DNA from: Aeromicrobium phragmitis | Lineage (GTDB): Bacteria; Actinomycetota; Actinomycetes; Propionibacteriales; Nocardioidaceae | DNA length: 64,000 nucleotides | Direction: 5' to 3' | Assembly: GCF_003674095.1 (NCBI RefSeq) | Contig: NZ_RDBF01000006.1 | Coordinates: forward strand, 123,434-187,433 | In this document: in pieces, positions 15,949 through 23,940 of the stretch | How the letters are laid out: the number at the start of each line of letters is the position of its first letter | Position numbering within the stretch: position 1 is the stretch's first letter | The notes under the pieces: model-generated | Told to the model about the DNA's origin: nothing | The model's database searches: none | The model's input: only the letters and a program-made list of their open reading frames with translations | Translations under genes and position numbers: made by a program

Positions 15949-17136
15949 ATGCTGACGAAGTGGCAGAGGCGCGGCCGTATCGCGTTGATGATTCTCGTCG
16001 GCATTCTCTTCCTCGTTCAAGCGCCGCTGCTCGTGACGCGTCACGACGCGGTGGTGGGGGTGGCCCTGCTGTTGGCTGCCGCTCACGTCCTGAGTGCCCC
16101 CCTTGCGCTGTGGCACCCGATACCGGCATTGGGCCTGTCGTTGCTGGCGTTCACGGTTCAGGCGTTGTTGATGATGACGCAAGGAGTGCTGGGCTGGCCC
16201 TGGACAGTTGCACCTCAGGTGCTGACGCAGTTGTTGGTCGTGCTCGTCCTGACCCTCATGACGGACGGGCGCTTCGGCGCGATGGTGGTGCTCATTCATC
16301 TCGTCATCGGCGCGGTGCTCGCGGTGATGGGATTCGCGTGGAACGGCTTCCTTTCCTCTCTCAGCTCTCTCGCGATCTTCGCCGGCCTCGCGCTAACCCT
16401 GGTTGCCCTCGGAGTAGTCGGCTCACACCTTCGTGAGAGCCGTGAAGCGCTGCGCCGCGAGCAGGCGGTCAGCGCCGAGGAACACGCGCGCCGCACGCTC
16501 GTGGAGGAAAAGTCTCGGATAGCTCGTGAGCTGCACGACGTCATCGCCCACAACATGTCGCTCATCACGGTGCAGGCTCGATCGGCACCGCACCGAGTCG
16601 AGGGTGTGAGCAAGGCCGCTGAAGCCGAGTTCAGCGATATCGCCGACCGCGCGGCCGAGGCGCTGCGGCAGATGCGGGGAGTGTTGGATGTACTGCGCAC
16701 CGAGCCTGGCCAGTCCGGGCGAATTCCGATCCCCGGTCTCATCGACCTCGAGGACCTGTTCGCGGCAGCTCGAGCGACCGGTCAGGAGATCCTTGTCGAC
16801 GGGTCGCTGCCCGCGCCGCAGTTGGTTTCCGACGACGTAGGGGCCGCGGCGTACCGCATCGTCCAGGAGTCGCTCAGCAACGCGCGGCGGCATGCTTCGG
16901 GAGCGCTCGTTCACATCGAACTCGAGGTGAACGAAACGGAGTGGGAGATTCACATGTGGAACGCACTCGATGATCCACGCGGCACCGCTGTCGAAGGCCA
17001 CGGAATCGTGGGCATGCGTGAACGGGCCAGTGCGGTCGGAGGGAGCGTGACGTTCGACTCCTCGGCGAACGAGTACCGGCTCGTCGCTCGATTGCCGCTT
17101 CTCGGAAATGCTCCGCGCACCGGGGAGGACGAATGA
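15949..17136 (+). CDS. NarL/DesK-type sensor histidine kinase
   Basis: 395 residues. About five hydrophobic segments fill residues 10-165, with almost no extracellular domain, so it probably senses within the membrane (intramembrane-sensing type). HisKA_3 follows: KSRIARELHDVIAHNMSLI around 188-206, with the phosphorylated His in ELHD; the HATPase domain has IVQESLSNARRHA and EGHGIVGMRERASAVGGSV. ATG 15949 is used; GTG 15931 is an alternative. The response regulator gene overlaps by four bases. The nearby DrrAB-like transporter suggests sensing of membrane-active drugs or envelope damage. Confidence 0.9.
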   Translation: MLTKWQRRGRIALMILVGILFLVQAPLLVTRHDAVVGVALLLAAAHVLSAPLALWHPIPALGLSLLAFTVQALLMMTQGVLGWPWTVAPQVLTQLLVVLVLTLMTDGRFGAMVVLIHLVIGAVLAVMGFAWNGFLSSLSSLAIFAGLALTLVALGVVGSHLRESREALRREQAVSAEEHARRTLVEEKSRIARELHDVIAHNMSLITVQARSAPHRVEGVSKAAEAEFSDIADRAAEALRQMRGVLDVLRTEPGQSGRIPIPGLIDLEDLFAAARATGQEILVDGSLPAPQLVSDDVGAAAYRIVQESLSNARRHASGALVHIELEVNETEWEIHMWNALDDPRGTAVEGHGIVGMRERASAVGGSVTFDSSANEYRLVARLPLLGNAPRTGEDE

Positions 17137-17795
17137 CCATCAGAGTTGTTGTCGTCGACGACCAGGAAATGGTGCGATCGGGATTTGTCGCGCTTCTCGC
17201 TCGCGAGCCCGACATCGACGTCGTGGCCACGGCAGCCGACGGCGCAGAGGCGGTACAGATCGCGCGACGCTCCCGACCCGACGTCGTGCTGATGGACGTT
17301 CGCATGCCGGTGATGGACGGCATCGAGGCTCTGCGCAGGCTCATTGCGCAGCCTGCGACGAGTGCGGTACGCGTCGTCATGCTGACGACGTTCGACGCCG
17401 ACGAATATGTGCACGAGTCGCTGCGGTTGGGTGCGAGCGGCTTTCTGCTCAAGGACGCGTCCCCGCAGGAACTCGCTTCCGCGATCCGTGTGGCCCATGC
17501 CGGCGAGGCACTGCTCTCGCCGTCGATCACGCGACAGGTGATCAAGCACTTCGCCCAGACGCCGCTACGCCGCCAGCCTGACCCTCGCCTGCGCGGACTC
17601 ACCGACCGGGAACGCGATGTCCTCGAGCATCTTGCGCGCGGCAGGTCGAACAGTGAGATCGCCGCGACGCTGTTTCTTGCCGAGCAAACGGTCAAGACTC
17701 ACGTAAGTCGCATTCTGACCAAGCTCGGGCTTCGGGACCGGGCACAGGCGGTGGTGTTCGCCTACGAGAGTGGGTTCGTCGAACCTCGTGCGTGA
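17133..17795 (+). CDS. NarL/LuxR-type response regulator
   Basis: 220 residues. Receiver domain: VVVVDDQEMVRSGF acid pocket, phosphoacceptor Asp in DVVLMDVRMPVMDG (about residue 54), Thr in MLTTFDADEY, and Lys in GFLLKDASPQEL. C-terminal LuxR helix-turn-helix: LTDRERDVLEHLARGRSNSEIAATLFLAEQTVKTHVSRI. It shares ATGA with the kinase gene. Likely targets are the promoter modules at 17801-17872 and 20664-20737, both with a TAC-N4-GTA dyad. Confidence 0.93.
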   Translation: MTIRVVVVDDQEMVRSGFVALLAREPDIDVVATAADGAEAVQIARRSRPDVVLMDVRMPVMDGIEALRRLIAQPATSAVRVVMLTTFDADEYVHESLRLGASGFLLKDASPQELASAIRVAHAGEALLSPSITRQVIKHFAQTPLRRQPDPRLRGLTDRERDVLEHLARGRSNSEIAATLFLAEQTVKTHVSRILTKLGLRDRAQAVVFAYESGFVEPRA

Positions 17796-17800
17796 GGCAG

Positions 17801-17872
17801 TACCTCGGTAGGGGGCCACATGGCTCGCCAGAGTGACGCGCGGGAGAACCACTGCTTCCTAGCGTCTGAGCC
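17801..17872 (+). promoter_or_regulatory. Promoter module A: GGTAGGGG box, GTGACG, TAGCGT -10
   Basis: TAC-CTCG-GTA dyad with GGTAGGGG, then ATGGCTC, GTGACGC and CCTAGCGT. TAGCGT (17860-17865) ends 7 nt before the ATG at 17873. Nearly the same elements at the same spacing recur at 20664-20737 before the DedA gene. Probably bound by the adjacent response regulator. Confidence 0.6.
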
Positions 17873-17947
17873 ATGACGAAGACTCGCATGCCACGTACGG
17901 CCGGCCAGCGGCTGTGCTCTCCCTGGGCGGGGGAGGAGACGACGTGA
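17873..17947 (+). CDS. Putative 24-residue leader peptide
   Basis: ATG 7 nt after the TAGCGT hexamer, where a leaderless mRNA would begin. It encodes 24 residues rich in Thr and Arg (MTKTRMPRTAGQ at the start, WAGEETT at the end). The TGA overlaps the GTG of the hydrolase gene by two bases (GTGA). It may serve to bring ribosomes to the hydrolase start. The DedA promoter has a leader of similar size in the same place. No codon run suggests classical attenuation. Confidence 0.4.
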   Translation: MTKTRMPRTAGQRLCSPWAGEETT

Positions 17948-18774
17948 CGATCGTGACCGCCTCGCACCCCGCGTCGACCCCAGCTCCGCTTCGCTACAGC
18001 CTCGAGCCCGGCGGCGGGTGTTCAGTCCTGGCCTCCGACGGGGGGCCCGGTGGACGGCGCATCGTCGAAGCGTTCGGCGACCTTGCCATGGCCGATCACA
18101 TCGCCGTGATCGTTCCCGGCAACGGGCACCACTTGAGCAACTACTACACCGAACGTGGGCCAGTCGGCCCGCGAGCCCGCGGGCAACGCGTGCTCCGCGA
18201 GATGCAGCGGGTGGATCCTGGTGCGCGTGCCGCAGTGGTGGTGTGGATCGGCTACCACACGCCCCAGGATCTGATCCGTGCGGCCAGTAACGCTCCCGCC
18301 CACGCCGGTGCCGCTGACTTAGCACGCCTGACCCATTACCTGCCGTCGACAGCTCACATCACGCTGATCGGCCACAGCTATGGCGCGACGGTATGTGGTC
18401 TCGCCCTCAGCTCCGCGCGCGCCGAGGACGTGGTGGCCCTGGGAAGTCCGGGGATGGGCGTTTGGCGGCGCGACGAACTGAATGACCGGACACGACTCTG
18501 GGCCGGCCACGCCACATCCGACTGGATCCGTTTTTTCCCGCGAGTGCGACTCGGGAGCCTGGGTTTGGGACGCTCACCCTTGCACCCAGAGCTAGGCGCG
18601 ATTCGCTTCGACACCGGGTCCGCCACGGGTCACTGCGGGTACTACCGCGAGAACAGCGAGTCGCTCCGCAACATCGCACGTATTGCTGTCGGTCGCCATG
18701 ACGAGGTCACCCGTCCTGGCGCGGGTCCGGTCACGAGGCACCCACACCGGATGATGGAGGTGACTGCAGTATGA
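17944..18774 (+). CDS. Alpha/beta hydrolase (DUF1023 type)
   Basis: 276 residues. DHIAVIVPGNGHHLSNYY is the early strand/oxyanion region, AVVVWIGYHTPQDL follows, and ITLIGHSYGATVCGLAL holds the nucleophile elbow G-H-S-Y-G. DVVALGSPGMGV and the late TGHCGYYRENSESLRNIA region (catalytic His probably in GHCGYY) match the DUF1023 group, serine hydrolases common in actinobacteria, often with peptidoglycan or lipid context. No signal peptide. GTG 17944 is preceded by GGGGGAGGAG. Stop overlaps the ABC ATPase start (ATGA), so it is part of the transporter operon. Confidence 0.8.
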   Translation: MTIVTASHPASTPAPLRYSLEPGGGCSVLASDGGPGGRRIVEAFGDLAMADHIAVIVPGNGHHLSNYYTERGPVGPRARGQRVLREMQRVDPGARAAVVVWIGYHTPQDLIRAASNAPAHAGAADLARLTHYLPSTAHITLIGHSYGATVCGLALSSARAEDVVALGSPGMGVWRRDELNDRTRLWAGHATSDWIRFFPRVRLGSLGLGRSPLHPELGAIRFDTGSATGHCGYYRENSESLRNIARIAVGRHDEVTRPGAGPVTRHPHRMMEVTAV

Positions 18775-19742
18775 GCACGGACGTGCAACCCGCGATTCTC
18801 CTGGAGGGGGTATCGAAACGCTACCGGGGTCGCGGGGCGGTTCTCGATGGTCTCGACTTGGTCGTGGGGCCCGGTACAGTGCACGGACTGCTGGGCCCCA
18901 ACGGCGCAGGCAAGACCACGACGGTACGGATCCTCACCACGTTGCTGCGCTTCGATGCCGGCAGCGCCTGGGTCGCTGGTCGCGATGTCGTGAAGGACCC
19001 GATCGGAGTGCGGGCTCGGATCGGAGTGGCCGGGCAGTTCACCACGGTGGACGAGCTGTTGAGCGGCCGCGAGAACCTGGAACTCTTTGCTCGGCTGCAC
19101 CATCTTCCCCCCAAGACAGCGCGACTACGCGCCACAGATCTTCTCGAACGTTTCGACCTTGCGCCCGCGGCGGACCGGCCCGTACGGGGTTACTCAGGAG
19201 GCATGCGTCGGCGTCTTGACCTGGCGGTCAGCCTCATCCGCAATCCGCAGGTGCTGTTCCTCGACGAGCCCACGACGGGCTTGGATCCGCGAAGTCGCCT
19301 CGAGGTCTGGAACAGCGTCCGCGAGTTGGCATCGTCCGGCACCACTGTTCTGCTCACGACCCAATACCTGGAGGAAGCGGATCGACTTTGCCAACGAATC
19401 TCGATGATCGACCACGGCCGTGTTGTCGCGGAAGGATGCTCGGCAGAGCTCAAGTTGTACGTGGGGAGAACCCGTGCGGAAATCTCCGTGCCGGAGGGCC
19501 GCGACCTGCTCGGTGCCGCTCATCGAGTCGCAATGAACGTCGGCTCCATGCCCGAGCTCGATGCCGACGCACGCACACTCTCGGTCGCTATGAACGGTGA
19601 GGCGCAGATTCTCGAACAGCTTGCCGGCGCGCTGCGCGAGCTCGGGCTCACCACGGAGGAGCTCGCGCTTCGCCGCCCCGACCTCGATGACGTCTTCCTG
19701 CACGTGACCGGCCGGACGACTCAGGGACAACGAGAGAGGTGA
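18771..19742 (+). CDS. DrrA-like ABC transporter ATP-binding protein
   Basis: 323 residues. Walker A GLLGPNGAGKTTT at about 40-52, Q-loop GVAGQFTTVDELLSGRENL, signature YSGGMRRRLDLA, Walker B VLFLDEPTTGLDP, switch His replaced by Q in LLTTQYLEEADRL, and a C-terminal DUF4162-like regulatory region (about 240-315). These are features of the DrrA daunorubicin/doxorubicin-resistance type, energising export of hydrophobic compounds by its membrane partner. Overlaps both neighbours by four bases. Confidence 0.92.
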   Translation: MSTDVQPAILLEGVSKRYRGRGAVLDGLDLVVGPGTVHGLLGPNGAGKTTTVRILTTLLRFDAGSAWVAGRDVVKDPIGVRARIGVAGQFTTVDELLSGRENLELFARLHHLPPKTARLRATDLLERFDLAPAADRPVRGYSGGMRRRLDLAVSLIRNPQVLFLDEPTTGLDPRSRLEVWNSVRELASSGTTVLLTTQYLEEADRLCQRISMIDHGRVVAEGCSAELKLYVGRTRAEISVPEGRDLLGAAHRVAMNVGSMPELDADARTLSVAMNGEAQILEQLAGALRELGLTTEELALRRPDLDDVFLHVTGRTTQGQRER

Positions 19743-20563
19743 GCATGATGACAGCACTTTCTCCAACGACTCTGGCTTGGGCGGCCTCCGACACGTGGGT
19801 GGTGGCACGACGCCACCTGATGCGCTTGCTTCGACGTCCAGACGAGTTACTCGGCACTCTGTTGATTCCCGTCATGGCCGTGGTGATGTTCGGCTTCGTC
19901 TTCGGCGAAGCGCTGGGCGCTGGCATGGCGATGTCCGGAAGCGACTACCGCGCATACCTGTTGCCGGGGCTTTTCACGCTGTCCATGGCGTTCGGCATCG
20001 GCACCACGACCATGTCCGTGGCTACGGACATGCGTAGCGGGGTCGTGGATCGCATGCGCACGCTTCCCCTATGGCCGGTCGCGATGCTTGCCGGACGGTC
20101 GCTGGCCGATGTCCTCACCGCGCTCGTCGAACTGGCGATCCTCCTACCGCTGGGAATGCTGGCGGGGTGGCGGCCCGACGGCAACGCGATGACGGTCGCG
20201 GCGGCGATCGGTCTGCTTGTGTTGTTGCGCCTGGCCCTCTCCTGGACCGGAATCCTGTTGGGATTGTTGGTGAGCGGCCCGGAGGCTGCGATGAAGTATT
20301 TCGCCTTGGTCTTCCCGCTCGCGATGGTGGCGGACACCATCGTCCCGACGACGTTGATGCCGAGCTGGTTGACGGTGCTGGCCCAATGGAATCCGCTGTC
20401 GGCCACCGTCAACGCCACGCGCGGGTTGTTCGCCACCTCGGCGGGATCCGCCGACTCGTGGGTCAGCCAGCACGCTGAGCTTCTGGCCATCGCGTGGCCC
20501 GTCGGCATCACGGTGGTCGGCTTGATGCTCGCCCTGTTCCGATTGCGTCAGCTCAGCCGGTGA
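19739..20563 (+). CDS. DrrB-like ABC-2 transporter permease
   Basis: 274 residues, six predicted transmembrane segments. The cytoplasmic start VVARRHLMRLLRRPDELLGTLLIPVMAVVMFGFVF and the central LLPGLFTLSMAFGIGTTTMSVATDMRSGVVDRMRTLP are standard for ABC2_membrane drug exporters; the NPLSATVNATRGLF stretch before the last segment is also characteristic. GTG 19739 overlaps the ATPase stop; ATG 19745 or 19748 are alternatives. It completes the hydrolase-ATPase-permease operon controlled from promoter module A. Confidence 0.9.
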   Translation: MSMMTALSPTTLAWAASDTWVVARRHLMRLLRRPDELLGTLLIPVMAVVMFGFVFGEALGAGMAMSGSDYRAYLLPGLFTLSMAFGIGTTTMSVATDMRSGVVDRMRTLPLWPVAMLAGRSLADVLTALVELAILLPLGMLAGWRPDGNAMTVAAAIGLLVLLRLALSWTGILLGLLVSGPEAAMKYFALVFPLAMVADTIVPTTLMPSWLTVLAQWNPLSATVNATRGLFATSAGSADSWVSQHAELLAIAWPVGITVVGLMLALFRLRQLSR

Positions 20564-20589
20564 GGTCGCGGTTGCCGCTCCCCTGATCC

Positions 20590-20631
20590 CGTCGCTGTCG
20601 CCGCGCGTTACGCACCGCGACGACAGCGACG
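20590..20631 (+). terminator. Possible terminator after the DrrAB-like operon
   Basis: CGTCGCTGTCG at 20590-20600 pairs perfectly with CGACAGCGACG at 20621-20631 around a 20-nt loop. There is no T run. It lies between the permease stop and promoter module B. Confidence 0.4.
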
Positions 20632-20663
20632 TTCGGCATTCCTGGCGACAGCAACACTGGGCC

Positions 20664-20737
20664 CCTACGCCGGTAGGGGATCGGATGGCTCTGCCGGGTG
20701 ACGCCGCGCGACGAACCTCATCCCTAGCGTGCTGCAC
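20664..20737 (+). promoter_or_regulatory. Promoter module B: GGTAGGGG box, GTGACG, TAGCGT -10
   Basis: CCCCTAC-GCCG-GTAGGGG is a perfect 7-bp inverted repeat, followed by ATGGCTC, GTGACGC and CCTAGCGT at the same distances as in module A (31 nt between ATGGCTC and CCTAGCGT in both). TAGCGT (20725-20730) ends 7 nt before the ATG at 20738. Confidence 0.6.
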
Positions 20738-20818
20738 ATGGATCAGAAGATGGGCGGCCAGCCCCGCTGTTGCCGCATCGATGGCTTCGGCCTTGCGCAG
20801 GGGGCCCGCCATGAGTGA
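20738..20818 (+). CDS. Putative 26-residue leader peptide
   Basis: ATG 7 nt after the -10 hexamer of module B. It encodes 26 residues (MDQKMGGQPRCCRIDG at the start, GARHE at the end) and its TGA lies 8 bases into the DedA gene, so it is coupled to it. Sequence is not similar to the leader at 17873, only its position is. It could be a device to load ribosomes on a leaderless mRNA. Confidence 0.4.
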   Translation: MDQKMGGQPRCCRIDGFGLAQGARHE

Positions 20819-21455
20819 TGCCTGGCTGTTCGTGTTGATCACGCTCGACGGTGTCGTGCCGCTCGTCCCCGGGGAGGCGGCGTTCCTGTCCCGAGCGTCG
20901 TCCGCGCTCGACGCGGGAGCCGTAAGCGTCATCGAACTGATCGCGCTCGGGACGTCGGCGGCGTTCCTGGGTGACATCATCACGTACCTGGTCGGTCGAC
21001 GTTTCGGTACCAGGCGGTTCGCATGGCAGCGGCGCCCGCGGGTTGCACGCCTGATCGACTGGACTGGCGCCACGTTGGCGCGGCGCGGAGCGGCGTTGAT
21101 CGTGACAGCCCGTGTGCTCCCGGGGTGGCGCGTGGCGATCACTTTCACGGCAGGAGCGACTCGGCTGCCCCTCCCGCGGTTCCTTGCCGCCAGCGCGGTG
21201 GGCGCTCTCCTGTGGGCGACGTACCTCCTCATCGTCGGCGGGTCGGTCGGCGCGGTCACCGGTGCCAGCGGGCTTTCCGCAGCTCTCTGGTCCTTGTTGA
21301 TTCTCGCGCTCGTGGGCATGACGCTCCGCTGGGCGGGTCGCCGGTCGCGTCGCGTCCGTTCACCGCTCGCGAAGGGACCGGACATCCACCACCGTCCGCG
21401 GAGAACGCACCCTGCGCCACCGTCCACGGAAGGGCCGGTGCGGGTGAGAGCGTAG
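20811..21455 (+). CDS. DedA family membrane protein
   Basis: 214 residues. MSDAWLFVLITLDGVVPLVPGEAAF carries the DedA-type P-x-x-P-G-E turn, FLGDIITYLVGRRFG the G-x-x-x-x-Y-x-x-G-R motif, and ARVLPGWRVAITFTAGATRLPLPRFL the R-x-x-P-x-x-R-x-x-x-x-x-x-A-G region. DedA proteins move undecaprenyl phosphate or phospholipids across the membrane and affect drug and envelope-stress tolerance. The C-terminus is a basic Pro/Arg-rich tail. ATG 20811 follows CAGGGGG. Sharing a promoter module with the DrrAB-like operon suggests a joint envelope-stress regulon. Confidence 0.82.
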   Translation: MSDAWLFVLITLDGVVPLVPGEAAFLSRASSALDAGAVSVIELIALGTSAAFLGDIITYLVGRRFGTRRFAWQRRPRVARLIDWTGATLARRGAALIVTARVLPGWRVAITFTAGATRLPLPRFLAASAVGALLWATYLLIVGGSVGAVTGASGLSAALWSLLILALVGMTLRWAGRRSRRVRSPLAKGPDIHHRPRRTHPAPPSTEGPVRVRA

Positions 21456-21596
21456 ACCGCCAGAACGGCGGGGAGGAGCCGAGCGATGTGGTCGAGTTCC
21501 GCTTCAGGGCAGGCGTTGAACTGAGCTGGATCGGTTCCGGCCGAGCCGCCGTCAACCCGTTGACGGCGTGGAATCGACGGGAGGACGATCGGGGTC

Positions 21597-22469
21597 GTGA
21601 GGATTCTCGAGTTCGACCACGTCTCCTTGGCGGTCGACGAGTTCGGTGACCGGAGCGACCCGTCGGTGTTGCTCATCGCCGGTGCTACGCAGTCGATGGA
21701 TTGGTGGACCCCGAAATTCTGTGGTGTCCTCGCTGCGGAAGGACTGCATGTCGTCCGGTTCGACCAACGAGACACGGGGCAGTCGACAACCAGTCCGCCG
21801 GGCCACCCGAGTTACACAGGCCTCGACCTGGCGACCGACCCCGTGCGGATCCTCGACTCACTGGGCATCGACGCGGCACACGTCGTGGGTCTGTCGATGG
21901 GCGGGGGGATCGCACAGCATCTTGCCGTCCACGCGGCACATCGCGTGCGGACATTGACTCTCATCGAGTCGTCACCGGCTGGAGGGGACTGTGGAGATCT
22001 GCCTCCACCGGCCCCCGCCCTCAGCGCAGCGGAGAGCGCACTCCCTGAGGTGAGGGACTGGGCCAATGCCTCGGCCGTCATCGACTACCGGGTTGAAGCC
22101 GAACGCGCCTACGCGGGCTCGCTCGGCTTCGACGAGGAACGTTGCCGTGCGATCGCCACTGTGGAGTTCGGCCGCAGCCGGCACATGGGTTCGTCGTTCA
22201 CGAACCATTTCCTCGTGGCGTCCGATGCAGCGATCGACCCGTCCCTGATCACAGCACCGACCCTCGTCGTCCACAGTGACACCGACCCGCTGTTCCCGTT
22301 GCCCCACGGCGAGGCGCTCGCTCGACTGATCCCGGACGCCGTTCTCCTGCGGGTCGACGGCATGGGGCACGAAGCGCCACCGCCGCAACTGTGGGGAACC
22401 GTGGTGCCAGCACTCGTCGACCACACGCTCTCGCGAGAACGTTGCCTTCGAAATCAAGGGTTGTCATGA
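21597..22469 (+). CDS. Alpha/beta hydrolase
   Basis: 290 residues. VLLIAGATQSMDWWTPKF is the oxyanion strand, VVRFDQRDTGQST the typical R-F-D-Q-R-D-T-G-x-S loop, AHVVGLSMGGGIAQHLA the nucleophile elbow (Ser in G-L-S-M-G), PTLVVHSDTDPLFP the acid, and DGMGHEAPP the catalytic His. These match esterases/lactonases of the aclacinomycin methylesterase or RdmC-like group. Starts at GTG 21597, which precedes the conserved region directly. ATGA overlap with the methyltransferase gene suggests the pair modifies the same compound. Confidence 0.85.
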   Translation: MRILEFDHVSLAVDEFGDRSDPSVLLIAGATQSMDWWTPKFCGVLAAEGLHVVRFDQRDTGQSTTSPPGHPSYTGLDLATDPVRILDSLGIDAAHVVGLSMGGGIAQHLAVHAAHRVRTLTLIESSPAGGDCGDLPPPAPALSAAESALPEVRDWANASAVIDYRVEAERAYAGSLGFDEERCRAIATVEFGRSRHMGSSFTNHFLVASDAAIDPSLITAPTLVVHSDTDPLFPLPHGEALARLIPDAVLLRVDGMGHEAPPPQLWGTVVPALVDHTLSRERCLRNQGLS

Positions 22470-23131
22470 GTGACGAGAACGGGAAACCTGGCCTGTCCAC
22501 CTGGCTCGCGGAAACACGTGCTTCGTACGACGTCGATGCCGCCGGGTATGCGGAGCGGGTCCAGGGACTCCTCGACACGCATCCGCAGCTGAGGGCGCAT
22601 CTGGATGTCCTGGCCGATCTCGTGAAGCATGGCGGCGGCGGGCCGGTCGCCGACGTGGGTTGTGGTCCCGGATACGCCACTCGACATCTTCACGACTCGG
22701 GCGTCGAGGCGTTCGGTATCGACCTCTCACCCGCGATGGTCGCGATCGCCCAGCGCGATCACCCGCGGGTGCGCTTCGAGGTGGGGTCGATGACGGGCCT
22801 CGACGTGGACACTTGCTCCCTCGCCGCCGTCGTCGCGTTCTGGTCGATCATCCACGTTCCCGATGAGGCCATGCCGAGCGTGATGGCGGAGTTCCACCGC
22901 GTCGTTCGGCCCGGAGGCCTTGTCCTCATCGGTTTTCACGTGGGCGACGGGATTGAGCATGCGTCGACCGGCTACACCGGTGAGCCGATCAGTGTCGATA
23001 CCCATCTGCGTCAGGCGAGCACGGTGTCGGACTGGTTGCGCGACGCCGGCTTCCGCCTCGAATCGGTGACGGTCCTGCGGCCCGATGACGATGTCCCGGG
23101 CGCGATCGTTCTCGCCCGGCGGCAGGGGTGA
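22466..23131 (+). CDS. Class I SAM-dependent methyltransferase
   Basis: 221 residues. SYDVDAAGYAERV opens it, VADVGCGPGYATRHLHDSG (about 55-73) is motif I, GIDLSPAMVAIA motif II, and VVAFWSIIHVPDEAMPSVMAEFHRVVRPGGLVLIGFHVGD contains the post-motif region of small-molecule methyltransferases (Methyltransf_11/25). Substrate unknown. Overlaps the hydrolase stop by four bases. Confidence 0.85.
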   Translation: MSDENGKPGLSTWLAETRASYDVDAAGYAERVQGLLDTHPQLRAHLDVLADLVKHGGGGPVADVGCGPGYATRHLHDSGVEAFGIDLSPAMVAIAQRDHPRVRFEVGSMTGLDVDTCSLAAVVAFWSIIHVPDEAMPSVMAEFHRVVRPGGLVLIGFHVGDGIEHASTGYTGEPISVDTHLRQASTVSDWLRDAGFRLESVTVLRPDDDVPGAIVLARRQG

Positions 23132-23227
23132 GGATTCTTCCGCGCCACCGCGGCCGCTCCTGAACCTCCGCTGATGCCGCCCTCGACCGCCGTGCGGCAG
23201 AAGCGATCGGCCACTGGTCGACCGATT

Positions 23228-23258
23228 TTGGATACATAAGTCCAATACCTGCTACGGT
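23228..23258 (+). promoter_or_regulatory. TetR operator and -10 of the regulator/MFS locus
   Basis: TTGGA-N8-TCCAA at 23228-23245 is a dyad in an AT-rich patch; TACGGT at 23253-23258 lies 6 nt before the regulator ATG. The half GATTTTGGAT (23224-23233) recurs at 23907-23916 ahead of the MFS gene, as expected if the regulator controls both. Confidence 0.5.
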
Positions 23259-23264
23259 GCTGCC

Positions 23265-23867
23265 ATGGGAAGACCTCGGACGTTTGACGAGACCGCCGTA
23301 CTCCGCGCCGCCGCTGGCGAGTTTCGCGTGCATGGATTCGCCGGCACGTCCACCGAGCAACTCTGCGAGGCGGCGGGGGTGCGGCGCAGCAGTCTCTACA
23401 ACGCGTTCATCTCCAAAGACGAGCTCTTCGTGCGCGCTCTGGAGCACTACGTCGCCGCGGTACGGGAACGTCAGACAGCGATTCTCGCCGACGACGCCCG
23501 GCCCGGCGGCGACCGTCTGCGTGCCTTGATCGACGTCGTCATCGACGAGGAGCGGGACAGCTTTCAGCGCGGCCGGGCGGCCGGCTGCATGGTGGTGCAG
23601 AGCTTCATGGATCCCGACCTGCGGGGGCGCGACGGGCGGGTCGCGCGCATCCTCGGCCGCGACCTGCGGGAGCGGACCGCGCTGCTCGCCGACGCCATTC
23701 AAGCCGGTCGTCGCGACGGCAGCGTTGCCGGTGGTGTGGAGCCGGACGAAGGCGCCATGCTCGTCAACACCATCATCTCGGGGCTGCGAGTCACGGCTCA
23801 ATCCGACGCGGCCCCCGACACCCTCCGTCGTATAGCGCTGGCTGGACTGCACGCGCTCCTGAACTGA
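23265..23867 (+). CDS. TetR/AcrR family transcriptional regulator
   Basis: 200 residues. MGRPRTFDETAVLRAAAGEF and FAGTSTEQLCEAAGVRRSSLYNAFISKDELF form the N-terminal helix-turn-helix (about 1-57); the rest is the helical ligand domain, containing RGRAAGCMVVQSFMD, the TetR_C_16-like region seen in AcrR-type repressors of multidrug pumps. Likely represses itself and the MFS gene 74 bp downstream through the TTGGA-type sites. Leaderless-type start 6 nt after TACGGT. Confidence 0.9.
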   Translation: MGRPRTFDETAVLRAAAGEFRVHGFAGTSTEQLCEAAGVRRSSLYNAFISKDELFVRALEHYVAAVRERQTAILADDARPGGDRLRALIDVVIDEERDSFQRGRAAGCMVVQSFMDPDLRGRDGRVARILGRDLRERTALLADAIQAGRRDGSVAGGVEPDEGAMLVNTIISGLRVTAQSDAAPDTLRRIALAGLHALLN

Positions 23868-23940
23868 CGCCGGCAGGCGTGAACGAAGGTCCCTCACGCC
23901 TGCGCTGATTTTGGATTCTCTATCACAGAAAGTGGGAGTC

